Shown in pieces: positions 17,546-26,577 of a stretch of DNA of 64,000 nucleotides. Each line of letters opens with the position of its first letter. Position 1 is the first letter of the stretch. A program made the position numbers and the translations under genes. The DNA comes from JAICSD01 sp963836665 (GTDB lineage: Bacteria; Acidobacteriota; Vicinamibacteria; Vicinamibacterales; 2-12-FULL-66-21), in the NCBI GenBank assembly GCA_963836665.1, contig CAWIKL010000001.1, forward strand, positions 186,001 to 250,000. Direction: 5' to 3'. The notes under the pieces were generated by a model. The model was not told the origin of the DNA, made no database searches, and saw nothing but the letters and a program-made list of their open reading frames with translations.

Positions 17546-18310
17546 ATGAGTTTACGGGGTCAAGAACTCTCGACCGAACGAGGCTATGCGATGGCCGCGC
17601 TCCTGGTGGCGCTGGCCGTGACGGCGGTCCTCATGTCGGTCGCTCTGCCGGTGTGGCGTCACGACATGCAGCGGGAGAAGGAAGAAGAACTCGTTTTCCG
17701 CGGCCAGCAGTACGTCCGGGCCATCCGCCTCTTTAACAGGAAAACGAACGCGCTGCCTACGCGCGTCGACGATCTCGTGCAGGGGCATTACCTGCGCAAG
17801 AAATACAAGGATCCCATCACCAACGGCGACTTCGACCTGATTTCGGCGACGAACCCGAACCCCGCCGGCCAGGCCGGCACCTCGCTGCCTGGTGGTCGCG
17901 GGACCACGCAGGCAATCAGCGGCGGACCGCCGGCATCGACGGGACAGCTCGGCGCCAACAGCGAGAGCAGCGCCAACAGCTCGTCGAACGGCACGGTGGC
18001 GGGAGGGATGCTCGGCGTGCGCAGCAAGAGCACGAACGAGTCGATTCGCCTGTACCTGAACCGGAATCACTACAACGAGTGGATGTTCATCTACCAGGGC
18101 CTTGGCGCGGGCGGCGGCCGCGGCGGCATTCCGGTTGGGCCAGGCGGCATCCCCGGCCGCGGCGGGCCTGGTGGCCGAGGTCCCATCGGGCCTGACGGTG
18201 GGCGTGGCGGCCCAGGTGGACGGGGTGGCCGCGGACCGACTCTCCCGGACGGGGGCCGCGGTCGTGGCGGCGGCGGTCAAGTCCTTCCCCCCGGAATCGG
18301 CCGTCAATAG
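17546..18310 (+). CDS. Atypical pseudopilin-like protein without Glu+5, with glycine-rich tail
   Basis: 254 residues. The N-terminus has a pilin-like leader and hydrophobic helix (ERG/YAMAALLVALAVTAV), but the residue at +5 is Ala instead of Glu, as in minor pseudopilins of the GspK type. After the helix comes QREKEEELVFRGQQYVRAIR, a pattern common in secretion-associated pseudopilin-like proteins of this phylum as I recall it. The last 70 residues are almost only Gly, Arg and Pro in collagen-like repeats (GGRGGPGGRGGRG). The ATG is at 17546. It probably joins the pilus/secretion machine encoded at 6-15 kb. Confidence 0.65.
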   Translation: MSLRGQELSTERGYAMAALLVALAVTAVLMSVALPVWRHDMQREKEEELVFRGQQYVRAIRLFNRKTNALPTRVDDLVQGHYLRKKYKDPITNGDFDLISATNPNPAGQAGTSLPGGRGTTQAISGGPPASTGQLGANSESSANSSSNGTVAGGMLGVRSKSTNESIRLYLNRNHYNEWMFIYQGLGAGGGRGGIPVGPGGIPGRGGPGGRGPIGPDGGRGGPGGRGGRGPTLPDGGRGRGGGGQVLPPGIGRQ

Positions 18311-18387
18311 CGTTGTCACTGACGGTTAGGACGACGTCTGCCAGCCTGCAGTCTGAGCCGGCCTAGCGGCGGATGAATGGCCACTGA

Positions 18388-19401
18388 TTACAGGCTCCTG
18401 GCTTCTGCGACCGCGTCGTGGAGCCGCCGCCGAACACGCTGAATCTGGTTGTTGTCGCGCGCCGGATGCACGCGATTGGTCAGCAGTACAACGTAGAGAT
18501 CACTGTCGGGATCGATCCACACTGACGTGCCGGTGAAACCCGTGTGGCCGACCGCGCGCCGAGACAGGCGCGTGCCGCACGAAGATGTCGGCAGCATCGT
18601 GTCCCAGGCCAGCGCGCGCGAGCTGCCGGAAACGGTCGATTTGCGGACGAATCGCGCGAGCGTCTCAGGGCGCGCCAGCGACGACCCGCCGGCCATCGCG
18701 TCGAGGACCGCGCGCGCGAATATGCCGACGCCGGCCGCAGTGCCGAACAGGCCGGCGTGCCCTGCGATACCGCCAAGCGCCCAGCAGTTCTCGTCGTGGA
18801 CTTCTCCCTGCAGCAAGCGCCCGCGCCAGAGATCGAGCTCTGTCGGGGCGCAGCACGCGCGGAGTTCGCGCGGCGGGTTGAATCCGATCGCGTCGAACTG
18901 GGCAGCGCCAAGCGGGAATCCCACGTCCGCGAGCACGAACCCGAGGAGCATGAACCCGAGGTCGCTGTAGATCGACTGCGTGCGCGGCGCATATTCGAGA
19001 GGGAGCGTGCAGATGGCGCGCTCGAACTCGGCGCGTGTGTGGTGATCGCGGAAGAAGGGGAGATAGGCCGTGAGGCCGGAGGCGTGCTCGAGCAGATCGG
19101 CGATCGTGACCGCTTCGCGATCGACGCCGCGCCACTCCGGCAGGTGGTCGGCGACGCGTCGATCGAGGTCGAGCGCGCCGGCGTCGACGGCGCGCATCGC
19201 CTGCGTCGCCGTCGCGATCACCTTGGTCAACGACGCGAGGTCGTAAATGGTGTCGATCACGACCGGGGGGGAATCGGACGCATAGGTGAGCGCGCCGAAT
19301 GCCTGCGTCCAGCGGACCGTGTCGCGACCGCCGGTCTCGACGACCGCGCCAGGGAAGGCGTGGGCGGCGATGCCGCCTTGAATGACAGAACCGGGCGTCA
19401 A
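18388..19401 (-). CDS. Serine hydrolase of the beta-lactamase/penicillin-binding class C family
   Basis: 337 residues with the SxxK catalytic motif (Ser57 and Lys60 in DLASLTK) and the YxN-like motif YSDLGFMLLG. A third motif near the end, HTGFTGTSVWID, fits the HxG of class C enzymes. Such proteins include D-aminopeptidases and peptidoglycan-fragment esterases, and relatives (YbbE, YfeW) occur in MurNAc loci of other bacteria. The start TTG 19401 follows a GGGGAAG ribosome binding site; longer frames run into the gene upstream. I see no signal peptide at this start, so its location is uncertain. Confidence 0.78.
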   Translation of the reverse strand: MTPGSVIQGGIAAHAFPGAVVETGGRDTVRWTQAFGALTYASDSPPVVIDTIYDLASLTKVIATATQAMRAVDAGALDLDRRVADHLPEWRGVDREAVTIADLLEHASGLTAYLPFFRDHHTRAEFERAICTLPLEYAPRTQSIYSDLGFMLLGFVLADVGFPLGAAQFDAIGFNPPRELRACCAPTELDLWRGRLLQGEVHDENCWALGGIAGHAGLFGTAAGVGIFARAVLDAMAGGSSLARPETLARFVRKSTVSGSSRALAWDTMLPTSSCGTRLSRRAVGHTGFTGTSVWIDPDSDLYVVLLTNRVHPARDNNQIQRVRRRLHDAVAEARSL

Positions 19402-19433
19402 TTGCTTCCCCGCAACTCCCAGGCCGCCAGGCG

Positions 19434-20726
19434 CTACTTCGAGGTCGGAAGCTGCGGCGTTGCAGAGTTGATGGCGAATGCCCCTCGGCTGACCGTGCCC
19501 AGGTAGTCGGGCGCCGGGGGCTTGGGGCCGGTCAGACTGTCGTAGGAGAAGAGCACGAAGCCCGCGGTGCCAAGCCGGCGGGCCGCCTGGATGTTTTCGA
19601 TCGTCTGCGCGGGCGAGAGACGGTAGGCGCCGATGCCAGCCCATACAGCATGGGCGCCGGCGGCGTTGCGAGCCGCCGCGATCTGGTCGACGAAGCGCGA
19701 CGACTCCTGCGTGTAGGCCATCGGCGCGACGGCGTCGACGAGCCCGGCGGCGAGCCAGCCGCGCCAGTCCTGCGAGCGTTCGTCGGCCGCATCCTGCGCA
19801 TCCGGGGCCACCGCGGCGCTCAAGACCGCCGCCGGTTTCACCGCACGCAGCGCCTGGCGCGCGCCGGCAACGAGCGCCGTCATCCGCGCGCGCCGGAACG
19901 CCTTCCACTCGGAAGGGAAACGATCCGGGTAGGCGAACAGGTCGTCAACCTCGGCCGCGTCCAGTTCGGCTCGGACGTCTGCCGTCAGCCGCGGCCGGAG
20001 ATCGTTGCGGAACTCGGCGATCGCGAAGCGGCTGTAGTCGAACTGCGGGTTCGGGAAACGCGCGTAGTCGAGATGCACGCCGTCGACGTCGTAGCGGCGT
20101 GCGAGGTCGGTGACGACCGATTGGAAATACGCCGCCGCTGCCGGCATGACGGGGGATACGTACAGCCCTTCGACCGTCTCGAGCTGGCCGCGCGTCCAGC
20201 GCGCGATCCGGCCGGCGTAGCCAGGGTTAGTCGGATCGATGCGCGCCAACTCCTGCGCGATCGGGCGCGGCACCATCAGCCAGTCGGGGTGCCTGGTGAC
20301 GAGATGCTCGGGAGAAACCGGCAAGTCGACGGCGCTCGAGACAAGATTGACCGAGAGCCACGCATGCACCCGGATGCCGGCAGCGTGCGCGTTGGCGAGC
20401 AGCGCCGCCAGCGGGTCGAACGACGCCGGCTGGCGCGCGAGATCGGCCGCGCGCGGCTCGATGGCGCTGGCATAGTAGGCATCGCCGCGGCCGCGCACCT
20501 GCACCAGCAGCGTGTTGAAACCCTGTTCCTTGGCCGTGCGGACGAGCGAGGCGATGCTGGCAGGGGAGGTCAGCGACGAGCGGAGAACCCACAGCGCGCG
20601 CGTTTCGGAGGCGCCCTCCTGCGCCCGCACCGGGACACCGGGCGCGGCAGCGTAGAACAGCGCGATCACAGCTATCGCAGTCACGGTCATCACGCGGCCG
20701 CGCGCGAGCGGGTTGGGGACGTTCAT
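19434..20726 (-). CDS. Glycoside hydrolase-like family 10 (GHL10, YddW/DigH-like) secreted protein
   Basis: 430 residues with a signal peptide ending near VPVRA. The domain starts ETRALWVLRSSLTSPASI and carries NTLLVQVRGRGDAYY and the strongly conserved RYDVDGVHLDYARFP, the signature of GHL10 (DUF187). E. coli DigH of this family cleaves peptide-free (denuded) glycan strands of peptidoglycan. It lies in a block with MurQ, NagB, a sugar kinase and a serine hydrolase, so a role in cell-wall glycan breakdown is a fair inference. It is probably co-transcribed with the serine hydrolase 32 bases downstream. Confidence 0.85.
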   Translation of the reverse strand: MNVPNPLARGRVMTVTAIAVIALFYAAAPGVPVRAQEGASETRALWVLRSSLTSPASIASLVRTAKEQGFNTLLVQVRGRGDAYYASAIEPRAADLARQPASFDPLAALLANAHAAGIRVHAWLSVNLVSSAVDLPVSPEHLVTRHPDWLMVPRPIAQELARIDPTNPGYAGRIARWTRGQLETVEGLYVSPVMPAAAAYFQSVVTDLARRYDVDGVHLDYARFPNPQFDYSRFAIAEFRNDLRPRLTADVRAELDAAEVDDLFAYPDRFPSEWKAFRRARMTALVAGARQALRAVKPAAVLSAAVAPDAQDAADERSQDWRGWLAAGLVDAVAPMAYTQESSRFVDQIAAARNAAGAHAVWAGIGAYRLSPAQTIENIQAARRLGTAGFVLFSYDSLTGPKPPAPDYLGTVSRGAFAINSATPQLPTSK

Positions 20727-20763
20727 GGGAGCGACTGAGTGTACCAGCGGCGGCGACGGGCCG

Positions 20764-21504
20764 TCAACGAACGAAACGCGTTAAATCGAGCACGATCTTG
20801 TAGCGATCGCCGCGCATGATCGACTGCACGAATTCCAGCGGCCGCCCGTCCGCCAGCGTTGTCAGGCGCTCAGCCGCGAGGGCGGGAGAGCCGGCGGCGA
20901 CGCGCAGCAGCGACGCGACTTCTTCAGCAACCAGCGCGGCCTGATGCGTCTCCCGCGCGGCCGCCGGATACAGAGCGTACTGCGACGCGAGAACGTCGTA
21001 CAGCGAGGCGTCCGTGAACGACACTTCGTCAATCCGCGGCACCAACGTCATCGCGATGAAGGCCGTCTGCAACCCCATCGGTTCGCCGTCGGCCATGCGA
21101 AGACGGCGGAGACGGAACACAGGGCTGCCCTCCTGCAACTGGAGGCGCTCGGCGATCTCGGCAGACACAGCGACCACGCTCTGCTCGAGGACCTTCGATG
21201 TGGCATGGAAGCCGTGGTCTCGCATTTCACCGGTGAAGCTCTTGAGCTCGCGCGGCCCTTCTTCGAGCGGCGGTCCCTGCACGAAGGTGCCTCGTCCCTG
21301 CTCGCGACGGATGTATCCCATTTGCGCGAGGTCGCGAAGCGCCTGGCGTACGGTGATCTTGCTGACTTTGAAACGCGTGATGAGGGCGTCTTCGGTGGGG
21401 ATGCGATCGCCGGGCCGCCAACGGCCGCCCTCGATCTCGCGCAGGAGGGCGATCTTGAGCTGATGGTAGAGCGGTACGGGGTCGCCGCGCTTCAAGATTG
21501 GCAC
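20764..21504 (-). CDS. GntR-family regulator with UTRA ligand domain (HutC/NagR-like)
   Basis: 246 residues. The N-terminal winged helix is GntR-type (PLYHQLKIALLREIEGG, then TVRQALRDLAQMGYIRREQGRGTFV). The C-terminal UTRA domain (about 90-246) binds small ligands; in NagR and DasR these are amino-sugar phosphates. It is divergent from the TonB-dependent receptor, and the 64-base gap contains an 11-base perfect palindrome, so autoregulation and control of the amino-sugar genes are likely. The start GTG 21504 matches the family N-terminus; no ribosome binding site is evident. Confidence 0.87.
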   Translation of the reverse strand: MPILKRGDPVPLYHQLKIALLREIEGGRWRPGDRIPTEDALITRFKVSKITVRQALRDLAQMGYIRREQGRGTFVQGPPLEEGPRELKSFTGEMRDHGFHATSKVLEQSVVAVSAEIAERLQLQEGSPVFRLRRLRMADGEPMGLQTAFIAMTLVPRIDEVSFTDASLYDVLASQYALYPAAARETHQAALVAEEVASLLRVAAGSPALAAERLTTLADGRPLEFVQSIMRGDRYKIVLDLTRFVR

Positions 21505-21527
21505 AGGTACAAAGTCATCATAATGAT
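21498..21527 (+). promoter_or_regulatory. Possible promoter and GntR operator upstream of the TonB-dependent receptor
   Basis: A TTGGCA hexamer at 21498-21503 is followed after 18 bases by AATGAT at 21522-21527. The perfect palindrome ATCATAATGAT (21517-21527) overlaps the second hexamer, so a bound repressor would block it. The left hexamer overlaps the start codon of the divergent regulator. All of this is inference from sequence. Confidence 0.4.
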
Positions 21528-21568
21528 ATGCTCGCCGCGGGCACGTAATCAAACGAGGGGAGTCGAGG

Positions 21569-24500
21569 ATGATGCGAAGCAGAATCGGATGGGCGATTCG
21601 CGCGTTTGCCATCGCCGCCGGGCTTCTGTGGCCTGGCATGGCCGGCACGGCCACCGCCCAGGAGACGACGGGCACCATTGCGGGCGTGGCCAAGGACCAG
21701 TCTGGCGCGGTCATGCCGGGGGTCACGGTCACGGTGAAGGCGGTCCAGACAGGGGTGACGCAGGAATTCGTCACCAACGAAAGCGGCCTCTACACGGCGC
21801 CGCTGCTTCAGCCGGGTGAATACGCCGTGACCTTCGCGCTGAGCGGATTCCAGCCGCGCACCGTCAAGGGGATCCAGCTCCACGTCAACGACCGTCTCGA
21901 AGTCGACGCCCAGATGGGCGTCAGCAACGTCAATGAGAACGTCGTGGTCAGCGCCGCGTCGCAGTTCGTCCAGCCCTCACCGGCGGTGCAGCAGTTGATG
22001 GGACCGACGCAAGTCCAGGAACTGCCGCTGAACAACCGTAATTTCGTCCAGCTGGCCACCCTCGTGCCGGGCGTGTCGAGCGATCTGTCCGACGAGGTCG
22101 GCATCGGCCTGACGTCGACGGTCAGCATCTCGATCAACGGCAGCCGGCGAAACTCGGTGAATTGGCTCGTCGACGGCGTATCGAACGTCGACGTCGGCTC
22201 GAATATCACGCTGCTCTCGACGCCGACGCTCGAATCGATCCAGGAGTTCAAGATCATCACCAGCAGTTATGCCGCCGAGTTCCCACGCAGCGGCGGCGGC
22301 GTGGTCAACATCGTTACCAAGGGCGGCTCGCAGAAGTTCCAGGGCACGGCCTACGATTTCGTGCGCAACGATCGCTTCAACGCGAACTCGTTCTTCCGTA
22401 ACCGCAGCAGCGATCCTTCAATCCGCGGCCATGCGCCGCGCCTGCGTTACCAGAACCCGGGCTACACGGTTGGCGGTCCGCTGCTGCCAAGCCGTCAGAA
22501 GGCGTTCTTCTTCTGGTCGGAGGAGTGGCGCTATTCGACGCGGGCGCCGGCGTCGCAGACCGCCAGTGTGGTCAATTCGGCGTGGCTCAACGATCCATCA
22601 AATCCGAACTATGTCGATCCGTCGCTGCGCGATCCGAACGCCGTCAAGCTGCTGCAGTTGTGGCCGGCGCCGAACTTCTTCACGGCGGCCGGCACGGCGC
22701 AATACCTGAATAACACCCCGAGCGTGAACAACACGCGGCAGGAAGTGATTCGCACCGACGTCGATCTGAGCAATCGCTGGAAGCTCGTCGGCCGCTATAC
22801 GCACGATCTCAGCAATACCGTTGAGCCTGGCGGGCTGTTCACGACGATCGCGGTGCCTTTCGTGTCAGCGACGCACACTGCCGTGCCTGGACAGATTCTG
22901 GCCGTCGAACTGCGGGGCATATTCGGCAACAAGCTGAACGAGCTGAAGTACCAGTTCTCCAGCAACCAGATCCACACCAGCGACGATCCGGCCAACGTCA
23001 ACACGCGCGCGCAGACGAACGTCAGCATTCCGGAGTTGTTTCCCGAGAACAGCGCCAACCGGGTGCCGTCGCTGTCGGTGACCGGATTGTCGGGGATCAC
23101 CACGATCCAGGCGTTCCGCATCCAATATTTCAACAGCACGGTCACCGACAACCTGACGTGGCAAAAGGGCAAGCATGCGATTAAGGTCGGCGTGCTCTTT
23201 GGGTTCGAGGCGAAGAACGAGAACGCCAACAACCAGACGCAGGGATCGTTCACGTTCCCGAGCGTCACTGGTGGCCGTACTGGTTTCCAGAACTTCCTGA
23301 CCGGCAACCGTGACGGCGCCTGCGGCGGCACCTGCACCTACACCGAAGCGCAGATCGACGTCACCAACCACCTGCGCTGGCAGCGCTACGAGATGTACGC
23401 GCAGGACACGTTCCGGATCACGCCGACCGTGACGCTCGACTACGGACTCCGATACGGGCTGTATCCGTCGATCAAAGACGCCAACGACCTGCTCGACACG
23501 TTCGATCCGGCGGCCTACCTGCGCGCCAACGCGCCGACCTGCGCCAATCCGCCGACCTGCTCGTCGGTCTTCCCCAACACGGGGGATCCGCTGAACGGCA
23601 TCTACGTCGCCAATCAGAATTCGCCGTTCGGGCGCGGCATCTATGCGACGGAGAAGTCGGACATCCAGCCGCGCGCCGGCCTCTCGTGGGATCCGAAGGG
23701 GGACGGCAAGTCGATCGTCCGCGCCGGCTACGGCCTCTATTTCGACCAGCCGCTCGTCGGCATCTTCGAGCAGAACGACTTCACCAATCCGCCCTTTGTG
23801 AATACGGTGACGCTGACCAACGCGTCGCTCTCGAATCCCTCGGCGGGGACCGCGCCCGGCACGACCGGCCTGCGCAGCCTGATCGCGACCAGCGTCCCGT
23901 TCCACAGTCCGCGCACGCAGCAGTGGAACATCGGTTACCAGCGGCAGATCTACAGCCGCGGCTCGGTCGACGTCGGTTACGTCGGCTCGCGCGGCGACAA
24001 CCTGATCCAGCCGGTCGACATCAACCGGCCGTCGCCGGCCGCGGTGGTGGCCGCCGGCAGTCCGACAGCGGCGGCGCCGTTTCCGGGGTACAGCGTTGCG
24101 ACCTCGGTCACGGGCGCCGGCATCAACATGCGCCAGACGACCGCCTACAGCAACTACAAGGGGCTGCTCACGGAGTTCCGTCACGAGGGGGGCCGCGCCG
24201 GCACCTACACGCTGAACTACACGCTCAGCCGCAACCAGACGACGGCAAGCAACGATCGCGACTCGGCCGATTTCCCGCAGGATCCGAACAACCTGAAAGC
24301 CGAGTACGCCGACGCGCGCACCGATCGGCGCCACATCTTCAACGCGACCTACATCATCGAGCTGCCGTTCTTCACCCACGCCGAGAACGTCATCCTCAAA
24401 TACGTGCTTGGCGGCTGGCAGCTGTCCGGCTTCACGACTGTGCAATCGGGCCCGCCGGTGTCGCGCATCATCGAGCTCACCAACAACGATCGCCGCGGGC

Positions 24501-24862
24501 TCTATGCCGATGCCGCCGGCGATCCGAAAGCGGGGCAGATGCCGTTCCCGTTCTGGTTCGACCCGACTGCGTACGTGCCGGCGCAGGACGGCACCTATGG
24601 CAATTCGGGCCGCGCCCCGTTCCGCCTGCCCGGCCGCAACCAGACCGACCTCGCCCTGTCGAAGAATTTCTATCCGATGGAGAAGCGCCTGCAGTTCCGC
24701 GTCGACTTCATCAACGCGTTCAACCATACGCAGTGGACAACGGTCGACAATGCCTGCCAGACCAGCTTGATTGTGTGCGCCGGCCAGGCCGATACCTTCG
24801 GGCAGATTACCGGCACGCGCAACCCGCGCGAGCTGCAATTCAGCCTTAAGCTGTATTGGTAG
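21569..24862 (+). CDS. TonB-dependent receptor, Oar-like, with carboxypeptidase-regulatory-like domain
   Basis: Outer-membrane transporter of 1097 residues. A signal peptide ends near GTATAQ. The carboxypeptidase-regulatory-like domain is at about 32-120 (GTIAGVAKDQSGAVMPGVTVTV), then a plug domain (ELPLNNRNFVQLATLVPGV and GSRRNSVNWLVDGVSN) and a large beta-barrel ending in LKLYW, with a terminal aromatic residue as expected. ATG 21569 has a purine-rich ribosome binding site (GAGGGGAGTCGAGG). The following kinase and NagB genes suggest the substrate is an amino-sugar oligomer or muropeptide. Confidence 0.9.
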   Translation: MMRSRIGWAIRAFAIAAGLLWPGMAGTATAQETTGTIAGVAKDQSGAVMPGVTVTVKAVQTGVTQEFVTNESGLYTAPLLQPGEYAVTFALSGFQPRTVKGIQLHVNDRLEVDAQMGVSNVNENVVVSAASQFVQPSPAVQQLMGPTQVQELPLNNRNFVQLATLVPGVSSDLSDEVGIGLTSTVSISINGSRRNSVNWLVDGVSNVDVGSNITLLSTPTLESIQEFKIITSSYAAEFPRSGGGVVNIVTKGGSQKFQGTAYDFVRNDRFNANSFFRNRSSDPSIRGHAPRLRYQNPGYTVGGPLLPSRQKAFFFWSEEWRYSTRAPASQTASVVNSAWLNDPSNPNYVDPSLRDPNAVKLLQLWPAPNFFTAAGTAQYLNNTPSVNNTRQEVIRTDVDLSNRWKLVGRYTHDLSNTVEPGGLFTTIAVPFVSATHTAVPGQILAVELRGIFGNKLNELKYQFSSNQIHTSDDPANVNTRAQTNVSIPELFPENSANRVPSLSVTGLSGITTIQAFRIQYFNSTVTDNLTWQKGKHAIKVGVLFGFEAKNENANNQTQGSFTFPSVTGGRTGFQNFLTGNRDGACGGTCTYTEAQIDVTNHLRWQRYEMYAQDTFRITPTVTLDYGLRYGLYPSIKDANDLLDTFDPAAYLRANAPTCANPPTCSSVFPNTGDPLNGIYVANQNSPFGRGIYATEKSDIQPRAGLSWDPKGDGKSIVRAGYGLYFDQPLVGIFEQNDFTNPPFVNTVTLTNASLSNPSAGTAPGTTGLRSLIATSVPFHSPRTQQWNIGYQRQIYSRGSVDVGYVGSRGDNLIQPVDINRPSPAAVVAAGSPTAAAPFPGYSVATSVTGAGINMRQTTAYSNYKGLLTEFRHEGGRAGTYTLNYTLSRNQTTASNDRDSADFPQDPNNLKAEYADARTDRRHIFNATYIIELPFFTHAENVILKYVLGGWQLSGFTTVQSGPPVSRIIELTNNDRRGLYADAAGDPKAGQMPFPFWFDPTAYVPAQDGTYGNSGRAPFRLPGRNQTDLALSKNFYPMEKRLQFRVDFINAFNHTQWTTVDNACQTSLIVCAGQADTFGQITGTRNPRELQFSLKLYW

Positions 24863-24878
24863 GGAGGCGGAATCGGCA

Positions 24879-25820
24879 TTGTTCGTTCTCGGGATAGACG
24901 CGGGGGGGACCAAGACGGTCTGTCAGCTCGCCGACGAGAGAGGGCACGTCCTCACCGAAGCCCGGCGCGGCGGCGCCAATCTGCAGGCCGCGGGCGAACT
25001 CGAGGTCGAAAAGGTCCTGCACGAAGTCATGGAGGAGGCGCTGGCGGATCGCGACGTGATCCCCGGCGCCATTTGCCTCGGCATCGCGGGCGTCGATCGT
25101 CCGGACGACGCCCGCGTTGTCCGCGGCATCATGCGCCGCATCGGCTACAAGGCGAGAATCCTCGTCGTCAACGATGCATTGGTGGCACTCGAAGCGGGTG
25201 CGCCCGGACTGCCGGGCGTCGTCGTCATTGCCGGGACCGGCTCGATCGCCTACGGCCGCAATGAACACAACCAGGCGGCGCGGGCGGGCGGCTGGGGCTA
25301 CGTGCTGGGCGACGAGGGGAGCGGCTACTGGATCGGCCGCGCCGCGCTGCGCGCCGTGCTGCGCGAGGCGGACCGCCGCGGTCCCGCCACGAAACTGACG
25401 CAGGAGCTTCTGGCCTTCTACGGCGTGGCGCGCGCCCAGGATCTCATTCACCAGGTCTACGCGGCGACGCTGCGCCCGGCGGCCATCGCCGCCCTCGCGC
25501 AGGGAGTGATGCGCGCGTTCACAGCCGGCGACGAGGTGGCGATCGGCATCCTGCGCGGCGCGGCGGACTACCTGGAGTCGTTCGCGCTGTCGGTGACGCG
25601 CCGGCTCGACATTGCCGGCTCGGAGTTTCCCTTCGTCCTGTCAGGCGGGATGTTCCGCGCCGTGCCCTGGCTCGAGGAGGAATTGGCGCGCCGGCTGCCG
25701 CAGGCGTCGCCGCACAGCCGGACGATCTTGCTCGACGCCGAACCGGCCGCTGGCGCCGTACGCCTCGCGCTGGCCGAGGCCCGCGGCGGTTACATCGTGC
25801 CGTCGTATAAGACTGACTAA
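24879..25820 (+). CDS. BadF/BadG/BcrA/BcrD-type ATPase, probable N-acetylglucosamine or MurNAc kinase
   Basis: 313 residues of the ASKHA fold. The phosphate-1 motif GIDAGGTKTV is at residues 5-14, followed by AICLGIAGVDRP, VVVIAGTGSIAYG and an adenosine motif FVLSGGMF. GlcNAc kinases and the MurK kinase of Clostridium belong here and phosphorylate the 6-hydroxyl of amino sugars. TTG 24879 is chosen because GGGAGG lies 11 bases upstream, just after the receptor stop, and the protein then begins directly with the motif. NagB follows 4 bases after its stop, supporting a catabolic role. Confidence 0.84.
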   Translation: MFVLGIDAGGTKTVCQLADERGHVLTEARRGGANLQAAGELEVEKVLHEVMEEALADRDVIPGAICLGIAGVDRPDDARVVRGIMRRIGYKARILVVNDALVALEAGAPGLPGVVVIAGTGSIAYGRNEHNQAARAGGWGYVLGDEGSGYWIGRAALRAVLREADRRGPATKLTQELLAFYGVARAQDLIHQVYAATLRPAAIAALAQGVMRAFTAGDEVAIGILRGAADYLESFALSVTRRLDIAGSEFPFVLSGGMFRAVPWLEEELARRLPQASPHSRTILLDAEPAAGAVRLALAEARGGYIVPSYKTD

Positions 25821-25824
25821 CGCA

Positions 25825-26565
25825 GTGAGAATCAGCGTCTTTGACAACGAGCGGCTACTGGCGCGCACGCTGGCCGTGCAGGTGGCCGCCGCCCTCGGGC
25901 AACGCCCAGCGCTCGTGCTCGGGTTGGCCACCGGGCGCACGCCAATCCGGCTCTATCACGAGCTCGGGGCGCTCCATGCGCACGGGCAAGCGGACTTCTC
26001 CCGCGCGACCACATTCAACCTCGACGAATTCGTCGGCGTCGCGGGCGATCATCCAGGCAGCTACCGAAGCTTCATGCAGGAGCACCTGTTCTCGCGCGTG
26101 AACCTGCCGCCGGAACAGATCCATTTCCTCGACGGCGCCGCGCCGGCTCTCGACGCCGAGTGCGTGCGTTACGAGACGGCGATCGCCGCCGCAGGCGGCA
26201 TTGATCTGCAGATTCTCGGCATCGGCACCAACGGACACATTGGCTTCAACGAGCCGGCCAGGTCGCTCGCGCCGAGGACTCACTGCGTGACGCTGACGCC
26301 GTCGACGCGGCGAAGCAACGCGACGCTTTTCGGTGGCGATCCCGCCAGGGTTCCGGCGCAGGCGCTGTCGATGGGAATGGCGACCATCCTCCACGCGCGC
26401 CGTATCATCCTCATCGCCACGGGAAAGTCGAAGGCGAAGTGCGTGGAGCGGATGGCCAACGGACCGATCCAGACGAAGATGCCGGCGTCGTTCCTGCAGC
26501 TGCACCGCGACGTCGAGCTGATGCTCGATCGCGCCGCGGCGGCGGCACTGGCGATCCCGGTATAG
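25825..26565 (+). CDS. nagB: Glucosamine-6-phosphate deaminase
   Basis: Converts glucosamine-6-phosphate to fructose-6-phosphate and ammonia. 246 residues, normal for NagB. Motifs are LVLGLATGRTPIRLY (phosphate binding), TTFNLDEFVG with the catalytic acids, and GIGTNGHIGFNEP with the catalytic His. The GTG at 25825 starts 4 bases after the kinase stop, so the two are translationally linked. The substrate must come from deacetylation of GlcNAc-6-phosphate, but no nagA is in the window. Confidence 0.93.
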   Translation: MRISVFDNERLLARTLAVQVAAALGQRPALVLGLATGRTPIRLYHELGALHAHGQADFSRATTFNLDEFVGVAGDHPGSYRSFMQEHLFSRVNLPPEQIHFLDGAAPALDAECVRYETAIAAAGGIDLQILGIGTNGHIGFNEPARSLAPRTHCVTLTPSTRRSNATLFGGDPARVPAQALSMGMATILHARRIILIATGKSKAKCVERMANGPIQTKMPASFLQLHRDVELMLDRAAAAALAIPV

Positions 26566-26577
26566 CGCAACCGACGC

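Noticed and set aside
17521..17547. Start of the Ig/PKD lipoprotein at ATG 17547
   Set aside because: It overlaps the divergent pseudopilin start and adds nine residues before a complete signal peptide that already begins at 17520.
18112..18310. Glycine/arginine repeats as a frameshift artefact
   Set aside because: The tail keeps one frame to a stop codon and the repeats are regular at the protein level, so it is treated as real.
19402..19908. N-terminal extension of the serine hydrolase to 19908
   Set aside because: It reads the GHL10 gene out of frame and has shadow-type composition; the ribosome binding site and conserved sequence favour 19401.
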